This document shows positions 1 to 6,681 of a stretch of 64,000 nucleotides of DNA, piece by piece. A program made the position numbers and the translations under genes. Position 1 is the stretch's first letter. Each line of letters starts with the position of its first letter. This DNA comes from Methylotenera versatilis 7 (GTDB taxonomy: Bacteria > Pseudomonadota > Gammaproteobacteria > Burkholderiales > Methylophilaceae), in contig NZ_JUGF01000001.1 in the NCBI RefSeq assembly GCF_000799165.1, positions 682,001 to 746,000 on the forward strand, read 5' to 3'. Under the pieces are notes generated by a model. The model was not told where the DNA came from, did not search any database, and saw only the letters and a list, made by a program, of their open reading frames with translations.

Positions 1-33
1 ATTCTGTTGCTAATCGCTATAACTATAAAAAAG

Positions 34-651
34 TTACACGCGGTTAGCGTAATACTCAACCACTTGCTGTACATCTACAGGAAATGGCACATCTTCAATC
101 GCTGGCAGGTGAGCCACTTTAACTACAGTGGTCGCCTCATTCCAGCTTAGCCACTCTGGACGCGCTAAAGAAGGCTGTTTAATCGTTTCCACCACCATCG
201 GAATATTTTTACTTTTGCTACGAATCGTCACTTCATCACCCACTTTTAAGCGGATTGAAGGAATATTCACGTTTTTACCATTTAACATTAGATGACCATG
301 TGACACCAATTGGCGCGCTGCAATCACTGTTGGGGCAAAACCCGCACGGAAAACCACGTTATCCATACGACGCTCTAATAACTGCAACAAGCGCTCACCG
401 GTAGGCTCCTTACCTTTACGCGCATCCAAAATAAGTTTGCGCATCTGTGTTTCAGTCAAGCCGTAGTTAAAACGAATTTTTTGTTTTTCTTGTAGTTTCA
501 CACCAAAATCTGAACGACGTTTGCGTGAAGCTTTGTTACCGTGCTGGCCTGGTGGCGTTGGACGCGCTTCGATTGTTTTACGTGAAAGCCCTGGTAAATC
601 CACGCCTAATGCACGCATTATTTTTAATCTTGGGCCTGTTAATCTTGACAT
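34..651 (-). CDS. rpsD: 30S ribosomal protein S4, stand-alone paralogue
   Basis: The 205-residue product has the full S4 architecture: an N-terminal TGPR segment, the PGQHG motif, the LREKQK-like stretch (LQEKQKIRFNYG), and the S4 RNA-binding domain (LERRMDNVVFRAGF, ARQLVSHGHLMLNG). S4 nucleates 30S assembly on 16S rRNA. It contains no cysteine at all, so it is a zinc-independent form. The canonical rpsD sits in the alpha operon beside rpsK and rpoA; none of those is here, so this is probably a second copy. A good ribosome binding site (AAGGAAA) precedes the ATG. It lies 50 bases downstream of a small unknown gene and may be co-transcribed with it. Family certain; paralogue status inferred from context. 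Confidence 0.9.
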   Translation of the reverse strand: MSRLTGPRLKIMRALGVDLPGLSRKTIEARPTPPGQHGNKASRKRRSDFGVKLQEKQKIRFNYGLTETQMRKLILDARKGKEPTGERLLQLLERRMDNVVFRAGFAPTVIAARQLVSHGHLMLNGKNVNIPSIRLKVGDEVTIRSKSKNIPMVVETIKQPSLARPEWLSWNEATTVVKVAHLPAIEDVPFPVDVQQVVEYYANRV

Positions 652-701
652 GTTGTTTCCTTGAAATTTAAATTATTAAGTTTTAAGTTATTAAAGTTTT
701 A

Positions 702-1001
702 TTACTGCAGCGTTGAGTGTGCCGGTAAAAATTCTGCTTCTGAATTTCTATGCTCTTCCACAATTTTGTCCCATTGATTCAACAATCGCTTAGAGATATC
801 TTTAATCAGTATTGACTCTGCATATTCTGGCGCAGTGAATTTTAACGCAAGATCCGCTACAAGCATTGCCAAGTCCAATGATGGCTTCATTGCGTAGTGT
901 GTTGCCACACAGCAAATAGCTGCCATCATATCGTTTGCCGTCGGCAATTCCGGGTCATATAGCACGCTAGCTTTGTGAGCATTTACCATTTGAAGTTGCA
1001 T
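702..1001 (-). CDS. small protein of unknown function, possibly iron-regulated
   Basis: I do not recognise this 99-residue protein. It has no signal peptide or membrane segment and looks soluble and helical. It carries two adjacent cysteines (AAICCVATHYAM) near residue 30 and an acidic C-terminal part. The ATG is preceded by a plausible GGTGA ribosome binding site, and a Fur-box-like sequence lies 26 bases upstream of the start. It is followed after 50 bases by an S4 ribosomal protein gene in the same direction. Iron regulation is inferred from the box only. Confidence 0.6.
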   Translation of the reverse strand: MQLQMVNAHKASVLYDPELPTANDMMAAICCVATHYAMKPSLDLAMLVADLALKFTAPEYAESILIKDISKRLLNQWDKIVEEHRNSEAEFLPAHSTLQ

Positions 1002-1026
1002 TCAATTCACCATTTGTATCGTTAAT

Positions 1027-1045
1027 GCAAATGATAATGGTTCTT
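1027..1045 (-). promoter_or_regulatory. Fur-box-like operator
   Basis: The stretch containing AAATGATAATGGTTCTTA matches the 19-base Fur consensus (GATAATGATAATCATTATC) at about 13 of 19 positions, including the central TGATAAT. It lies 26 bases upstream of the minus-strand start at 1001 and could also affect the divergent gene starting at 1167. A Zur site cannot be excluded from sequence alone. Confidence 0.5.
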
Positions 1046-1166
1046 ATTTGAGAAGTAAAGCATTTTCTACATTCAATCTATCTGAAACGCTGTTACAGTC
1101 GGCTTTGCAAGATTTATGCTGTAAAATTTACTGATAGTAGTCGCCTGAATTATAGAGAGCCATCTG

Positions 1167-1856
1167 ATGAAATCCATTATTTCTTATGCCGTTATTTCCT
1201 TTGTAAGACGCTACCCTTTTGCCATGTTGTTGGCAGTTCAACTGATCAGCGTTTTAATTTATGGGTTCTTGAGCAATTCAGAAGCAAGCCACATTGTATT
1301 TAGCAGTATCGGTTTGATTGTGCCGATTCTGGCAGTTTGGGTTGTGCATCGCAGCCCGGCGGCAAGCTGGCTTGGCCTGGTTTTAGTCGTATTGGCAATT
1401 GGGCTATCGTTAACAGCAACATTCACGCAACAAAATTCACTGCTTATTTGGGCGCACACATTTGAAAGCTTGCTCTACTTTTATGCCGCCACAGGCTTAA
1501 CCATGTATATGTTTGCAGATGATGTGGTGACCAGAGATGAACTATATGCAGCGGGAGCAACATTTACACTGCTCGTTTGGGGATTTGCGTTTGCCTATTC
1601 AGTATGTCAGCAAATTGTACCCGGCAGCATCACCGCTGCAATGAATCCAGATATGGCTCGCACTTGGGTAGAGCTTTTGTTTATGAGTTTTTCAATTCAG
1701 TCCGGAACAGGTATTGGCGACATTGTTCCAGTTTCTAATGCGGCGCGCGCCATCAGTTCAATACAAATGTTTACAGGATTAATGTATATCGCGGTGGTGA
1801 TATCGCATCTGGTCGGACTGGCCGCAAGCACAAAAGCCAACAACAATAGTGATTAA
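1167..1856 (+). CDS. ion-channel-like membrane protein (Ion_trans_2 type)
   Basis: A 229-residue integral membrane protein with about six hydrophobic segments. The C-terminal part has the pore layout of two-TM potassium channels: a hydrophobic helix (133-150), a pore-helix-like region (165-179), a filter-like motif and a final membrane helix (196-217, ending in SHLVGL). The filter reads GTGIGD at 180-185, where potassium channels usually have TVGYGD, so the threonine is lost and tyrosine becomes isoleucine. It may conduct ions with altered selectivity or may not be a channel. It is transcribed divergently from the small gene at 702-1001. Confidence 0.65.
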   Translation: MKSIISYAVISFVRRYPFAMLLAVQLISVLIYGFLSNSEASHIVFSSIGLIVPILAVWVVHRSPAASWLGLVLVVLAIGLSLTATFTQQNSLLIWAHTFESLLYFYAATGLTMYMFADDVVTRDELYAAGATFTLLVWGFAFAYSVCQQIVPGSITAAMNPDMARTWVELLFMSFSIQSGTGIGDIVPVSNAARAISSIQMFTGLMYIAVVISHLVGLAASTKANNNSD

Positions 1857-1877
1857 TGTGCTCGTCTATAAAACAAC

Positions 1878-3662
1878 CTATAAAGCTAATTTATAAACCA
1901 GCACAGCATCACCTTGTTTATAGCCAAAGATTGAGTTGCCGCCGCTGGCGACTGCAATATATTGTATGCCATCTATCATATAGGTAACGGGTGGCGCATT
2001 CACGCCAAAATCCGATTGCGCTTGCCATAGCAATTCACCTGTCTGACTGTTATAAGCATTAAAGTGCCCATCACCTTCACCAGTAAACATTACGCCACCC
2101 GCAGTCGCCAGTACACCGCCGACCAATGGTTGGGCTGTTTTATTTTGCCAGATAACTTTACCGCTTTTTAAATCAATTGCTGACAATAATCCCCAACGCG
2201 CGTCTTTTGTCGGCTCACTGGCCGCATAGCGAATCGCTGGTTTGCCATCTTTAGCAGGTGTTTCGTGCAAAGTATATTTAATCGGCGCATGAATACCTGC
2301 CACAAATACACGTTGATTCATTTCATCCACACTGACTGGCGACCAGTTTGAGCCGCCCAAGATGCCAGGATAGACAACAATGCCTTCAGCAGTGGCTTTC
2401 TTAAATAAGTTATGTTGCGGAACGAATGCCTCGGATTTTTTTAGCAACTTTCCAGTTGCTCTGTCATGCACGTAGAACCAACCCGTTTTACTGGCCTGCC
2501 CTACTGCAGCAACTGTTTTTCCATTGAATTGATAGTTAAATAATACAGGCGGACTGGCCAGATCATAACCCCATAAATCATGCGGCACTTGTTGATAATG
2601 CCATTTCAGTTTACCTGTATTCGCATCTAAAGCCACTAATGAAACAGTGTAAAGATTATCGCCAGGCCGCGAAATATCGTTCATCTGCGGGCTAGGGTTA
2701 CCCGTACCAAAATACAACGTATCAGATGCAATATCGATTGCTGGCGTACTCCAAGCCGAACCGCCGCCGAACCGCGCTGAATCGGGATATTTGACTAAAT
2801 CTGCTTTTTCTTGCGCAATATCACGATTAAACGTCACGCCATCATCTGTGGTTTGGGCAAAGCTACCTTCCCAGCCTGTATCTGGAATGGTATCGAATTG
2901 CCACACACGCTTACCATTATTCACATCATAAGCCGCTAAAAAACCAGGTCGTCCATAACGACCAGTCACACCAATCACTGCACCCAATGGCGCATCTGCA
3001 GTCGGGTTATCAATATGTAATCCATAACCAACACCTGTTATACCCACAATTACCTTGCCTTTATACACCACTGGTGCCATGGCAATTCCAATTCCCGTAC
3101 CGCCCGTTACTTTGCGTCCGCTGTTTGGATCATCTTTATTCAGCGCCTCCTGCCCCTCTCTGGCGATAGCAACTTCAACCACATCAATATCCCACTCTTT
3201 TGCACCTGTCTGCGCATTCAAGGCGATTAAACGCGCATCTACAGTACCAATAAACACTTTTCCATCGGCAACTGCCACACCTCTATTCGCCGGGCCGCAG
3301 CACATTTGCCAATCTTTGCGTCTATCGTGCTTATAACGCCATAATTCCTTGCCAGTTTTAGCATCAAGTGCCGCAACATGATTGTATGGAAGTGACAGAT
3401 ACATGATGCCGTTCTGCACAATGGGTGTGGTTTGAAAGCTGCCGACCACTCCGCTTTTGTATTGCCAGGCCTGTACCAGGTTTTGGACATTCTGCTGATT
3501 GATCTGTGTATTTGGTGAAAAGCGCTGACTGGTAAAATCACGCCCAAAACTCGGCCAATCCTGATTATTGGCCTGCTGCGCAGTTTTATTTTGATTGGCA
3601 GCACAAGCTTGCAGCAAGCAGAGAAGCAATATGCAAATCGCTCTTGGACAAAGTATGTTCAT
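1878..3662 (-). CDS. PQQ-dependent dehydrogenase-like lipoprotein
   Basis: A 594-residue eight-bladed beta-propeller quinoprotein of the alcohol/glucose dehydrogenase superfamily, with repeated tryptophan-docking motifs such as ALDAKTGKELW and AIDLKSGKVIW. The disulfide-forming vicinal cysteines typical of PQQ alcohol dehydrogenases are at 121-122 (CCGPANRG). The N-terminus is a lipoprotein signal with a lipobox ending at Cys20 (LLQAC), placing it in the periplasm on a membrane. No CxxCH motif is present, so there is no haem domain. At the usual catalytic aspartate position the motif reads HDLWGYD (361-367), with glycine at 365 instead of Asp. Substrate is unknown. No PQQ-synthesis or mxa genes are nearby. 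Confidence 0.85.
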   Translation of the reverse strand: MNILCPRAICILLLCLLQACAANQNKTAQQANNQDWPSFGRDFTSQRFSPNTQINQQNVQNLVQAWQYKSGVVGSFQTTPIVQNGIMYLSLPYNHVAALDAKTGKELWRYKHDRRKDWQMCCGPANRGVAVADGKVFIGTVDARLIALNAQTGAKEWDIDVVEVAIAREGQEALNKDDPNSGRKVTGGTGIGIAMAPVVYKGKVIVGITGVGYGLHIDNPTADAPLGAVIGVTGRYGRPGFLAAYDVNNGKRVWQFDTIPDTGWEGSFAQTTDDGVTFNRDIAQEKADLVKYPDSARFGGGSAWSTPAIDIASDTLYFGTGNPSPQMNDISRPGDNLYTVSLVALDANTGKLKWHYQQVPHDLWGYDLASPPVLFNYQFNGKTVAAVGQASKTGWFYVHDRATGKLLKKSEAFVPQHNLFKKATAEGIVVYPGILGGSNWSPVSVDEMNQRVFVAGIHAPIKYTLHETPAKDGKPAIRYAASEPTKDARWGLLSAIDLKSGKVIWQNKTAQPLVGGVLATAGGVMFTGEGDGHFNAYNSQTGELLWQAQSDFGVNAPPVTYMIDGIQYIAVASGGNSIFGYKQGDAVLVYKLAL

Positions 3663-3683
3663 GATTCAATACATTCCACATAA

Positions 3684-3702
3684 AGTATACCGAATAGTAT
3701 AC
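3684..3702 (-). promoter_or_regulatory. duplicated AGTATAC motif upstream of the PQQ gene
   Basis: AGTATAC occurs twice, separated by five bases. Because GTATAC is its own reverse complement, the pair is both a direct and an inverted repeat. It sits 22-40 bases before the PQQ-dehydrogenase start. It could be an operator or two overlapping -10 elements (TATACT on the minus strand). Confidence 0.35.
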
Positions 3703-3782
3703 ATCAAGAAAATTCATCCGCAACAATCGATATATTCAATTTAAGGTAGTATCAAGCCTTTGAAATAAATAAAAACCCAAAT

Positions 3783-4556
3783 ATGTTCAATTGGTCTATT
3801 TATGTTTATAGCTTAGTTGCCATTGGCCTGTTTGCTCTGCTGGGCTGGATAATCAGCTTAATACGTGACAACGTCACTCATATTAATAGTATGTGGAGTT
3901 TATTTTTCGTATTGACCAGCTTTACCAGTGCACTATTTGTATATGAAGGAAGCGTACGCGTTTATCTGGTGTTAACACTAGTTACGCTTTGGGCGGTGCG
4001 TTTATGTGCATATCTCTCTTGGCGCAATTGGGGGCCACATGAAGATCGTCGTTATGCAGCAATCCGCCATAACAATGAACCACACTTTTGGTTAAAAAGC
4101 GCTTACATGGTATTTGGTATGCAAGCACTTTTAGCTTGGATTATTTCCATTTCACTTTATGGTGCAATCGATTCAAATGCACCGGTTAACGTACTAGACT
4201 ACCTGGGATTGCTGTTATTTTTATTTGGATTTTTTTGGGAATCTGTTGCCGATTGGCAGTTAACTCAGTTTAAAGACAATCCTAAAAACACAGACAAGGT
4301 ACTCAACACAGGATTATGGCGTTACAGTCGTCACCCGAACTATTTCGGTGAGTGCTGTATTTGGTGGGGATTTTATCTCATCTCCTTGGCCGGTGGCGCT
4401 TGGTGGGCTATCGTTTCCCCGACTTTAATGACATTGCTTTTACTGAAAATCAGCGGCGTTCGCTTGCTTGAGAAAGATATATCAGAGCGTCGCCCAGCCT
4501 ATGCAGAGTACATTAAATCGACCAATAGCTTTATCCCCGGTTTACCTAAAGCTTAA
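3783..4556 (+). CDS. DUF1295 / steroid 5-alpha-reductase-like membrane protein
   Basis: A 257-residue polytopic membrane protein with about six to seven transmembrane helices. The C-terminal third has the family signature: GLWRYSRHPNYFGE near residues 179-192, followed by a tryptophan-rich helix (WWGFYL) and LLEKDISERRPAYAEYI. This fold is shared by isoprenylcysteine methyltransferases and steroid reductases. The bacterial DUF1295 group has no settled substrate. It stands alone between a divergent PQQ gene and mnmD. Confidence 0.85.
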   Translation: MFNWSIYVYSLVAIGLFALLGWIISLIRDNVTHINSMWSLFFVLTSFTSALFVYEGSVRVYLVLTLVTLWAVRLCAYLSWRNWGPHEDRRYAAIRHNNEPHFWLKSAYMVFGMQALLAWIISISLYGAIDSNAPVNVLDYLGLLLFLFGFFWESVADWQLTQFKDNPKNTDKVLNTGLWRYSRHPNYFGECCIWWGFYLISLAGGAWWAIVSPTLMTLLLLKISGVRLLEKDISERRPAYAEYIKSTNSFIPGLPKA

Positions 4557-4634
4557 GATTCGTTTTGAGTTTGTATCAACAGCTTTCATCACTTTGCATT
4601 AAAATAAGCCGCTACCAATTAACTATCTCAACGC

Positions 4635-5429
4635 ATGCAAAACGCCACCAATAGCCTGATTGAAGCAAGCCCTATCGAATGGCGCCTTAATCAGGACGGC
4701 TTGGCCCAGCCCTACTCCACTATCTTTCAAGATGTCTATTATTCTAGCGATAATGGCTTGCTTGAAACCGACTATGTCTTTTTGCAAGGCAACAAACTAA
4801 GCTCACGCTGGCAGCAACTAGAAACCCAAGTATTCACCATCATTGAAACAGGTTTTGGCACAGGCTTAAATTTTTTATGTGCCGCACAATTGTGGCTGAA
4901 TCATGCGCCTAAAAATGCCACTTTGCATTTCATCAGCACAGAAAAATATCCGCTCAGCTTGCAGGAAATCACCAGCGCTTTACAGCTTTGGCCTGCATTA
5001 AATAACTTTTCTGCACAGTTTTTAGCTCAATATTCAACATTAATAAATAGCGATAAAAGCATCCGGTTATTTGATAATCGCGTGCAATTAACTTTGATAA
5101 TTGGTGATGCGACTGACAGCCTAACAAAGACAACAACTCCCGCCGATGCTTGGTTTTTAGATGGATTTTCACCCGCAAAAAATCCTGATATGTGGCAACC
5201 AGCTTTGTTTGCACAAATGGCAAGACTATCGAAACCTAACACAACGTTTGCCACCTTCACCAGTGCTGGCGTGGTTAAACGCGGTTTGCAAGCAGCTGGA
5301 TTTCATGTCGGCAAACAAGCTGGTTTTGGCAAGAAACGGGAAATGTTGGCGGGTGATTTTATTGGCGGGTCATTTAATGAAGATTCAGTGAATGGCAAAC
5401 AATCAACAGAAAAACCAAATGCCGACTAA
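4635..5429 (+). CDS. mnmD: tRNA (5-methylaminomethyl-2-thiouridine) methyltransferase, MnmD-type
   Basis: A 264-residue SAM methyltransferase matching the N-terminal half of bifunctional MnmC. Key motifs are DNGLLETDYVFLQGN near residue 35, the SAM-binding ETGFGTGLNF near 74, and DAWFLDGFSPAKNPDMW near 171. It would methylate nm5s2U to mnm5s2U at the wobble position of tRNAs. The reading frame ends just inside the following oxidase gene, so the two halves that are fused in E. coli MnmC are separate genes here. The C-terminal 25 residues resemble linker. Confidence 0.9.
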   Translation: MQNATNSLIEASPIEWRLNQDGLAQPYSTIFQDVYYSSDNGLLETDYVFLQGNKLSSRWQQLETQVFTIIETGFGTGLNFLCAAQLWLNHAPKNATLHFISTEKYPLSLQEITSALQLWPALNNFSAQFLAQYSTLINSDKSIRLFDNRVQLTLIIGDATDSLTKTTTPADAWFLDGFSPAKNPDMWQPALFAQMARLSKPNTTFATFTSAGVVKRGLQAAGFHVGKQAGFGKKREMLAGDFIGGSFNEDSVNGKQSTEKPNAD

Positions 5430-6627
5430 AACTGCGATTGTGATTGGTGGTGGCATTGCGGGTTGCAGCACAGCTTACGCACTGGCCAAACGCGGCATAG
5501 CTGTCATCTTATTGGAGCAGCATAGTGAACTTGCGCAAGAAGCCTCTGGCAACCCAATTGCGACTTTATATCCAAAATTGAGTATCAAGCCAACTGCGCA
5601 AAGCGCGCTGGCATTACAAGGTTTTGCGTTTACCTTAAACTTGCTCAAACAATTACCCAATCACGCAGCATTTTTTGATGCCTGTGGACAGATTCAATTG
5701 GCATATAACGCGCGTGAACAATTAAGACAAGACGCATTGCTGGCGCAACAGGAGTATGCGTTTTTGCAAGCCTTGGATGCAAAATCTGCTAGCGAAATAA
5801 CAGGCATTCCATTGGCAATCGGCGGTTTATTTCTGCCGCAAGCAGGCTGGGTGAAACCAAAAAATTTATGCCAAGCGTTAGTTAACCTGCCCAACATCAC
5901 CAAAATCAGCCATACGCAGGTATTGGGTTTTGAAAAAAACGATGTATATTTTCGAATAAATTACATTAATAAAAAATTACAAGCATATAATTTAAAATCA
6001 GATATATTAATATTATGCAATGCTAATGCCGTACAGAAATTCAGCTTATGTACCAGCGTTGCAAGTACACCTGTACGTGGGCAAGTGAATTTTTTTGCAC
6101 CGACACCTGCTAGCCAGCCGATTAAAACCATTATTTGCAGCACACACTATTTAAGCCCGGCAGTTGATGGATTGCACTCAATCGGTGCGACTTACGCGCC
6201 AGATAATCTTAACCCGCAATTAAGTGAAGCTGATACGTTGGAAAACATACAGGCTTTAAAACAAATCTCACCTGCCGTTTTTAACAGTATTCAGCCTTAC
6301 CAAGAACAAGGTCGCGTTGCCTGGCGTAGCCATACACAAGATTACATGCCACTTGCAGGCCAACTGATCGACGATAAAGCATTACGCGCCAACCCACCTC
6401 GCTACAACGCTAACCCTGTCGATTTACCATGGTTAAGCGGCCTGTACATTAACGCCGGACATGGTTCTAAAGGTATGATTACCGCGCCGATCTGTGGTGA
6501 ACTGATCGCCAATCTGGTTGCAAATGAATCGTTAATTCTTGACGCAAACCTGGCAAGTAAATTGAATCCCAGTCGCTTTTTACTAAAAGCATTAGGCTTA
6601 AAACAATTAGCCAATTCTCTGTATTAA
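5419..6627 (+). CDS. mnmC: FAD-dependent cmnm5s2U34 oxidase, MnmC C-terminal half
   Basis: An FAD oxidoreductase of the DAO fold that removes the carboxymethyl group from cmnm5s2U in tRNA. The Rossmann motif AIVIGGGIAGCSTAYAL follows the start directly; ASGNPIATLYPKLS, the GHGSKGM segment near the end and the LNPSRFLLKALG tail match MnmC. The ATG at 5419 puts the FAD motif at the N-terminus and overlaps mnmD by 11 bases in a different frame; an upstream in-frame ATG at 5392 would add nine residues. The two genes are presumably co-translated. About 402 residues, close to the E. coli domain. Confidence 0.9.
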   Translation: MPTKTAIVIGGGIAGCSTAYALAKRGIAVILLEQHSELAQEASGNPIATLYPKLSIKPTAQSALALQGFAFTLNLLKQLPNHAAFFDACGQIQLAYNAREQLRQDALLAQQEYAFLQALDAKSASEITGIPLAIGGLFLPQAGWVKPKNLCQALVNLPNITKISHTQVLGFEKNDVYFRINYINKKLQAYNLKSDILILCNANAVQKFSLCTSVASTPVRGQVNFFAPTPASQPIKTIICSTHYLSPAVDGLHSIGATYAPDNLNPQLSEADTLENIQALKQISPAVFNSIQPYQEQGRVAWRSHTQDYMPLAGQLIDDKALRANPPRYNANPVDLPWLSGLYINAGHGSKGMITAPICGELIANLVANESLILDANLASKLNPSRFLLKALGLKQLANSLY

Positions 6628-6681
6628 CTCAAGCAGTCATACAAACACTGCAATTTAATTAAATTAGATTAAAATTGCGTT

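Noticed and set aside
1878-3662. Possible methanol dehydrogenase (MxaF or XoxF)
   Set aside because: The characteristic DEWDY motif is absent, a lipobox replaces the normal signal peptide, and no mxa/xoxG/J neighbours exist.
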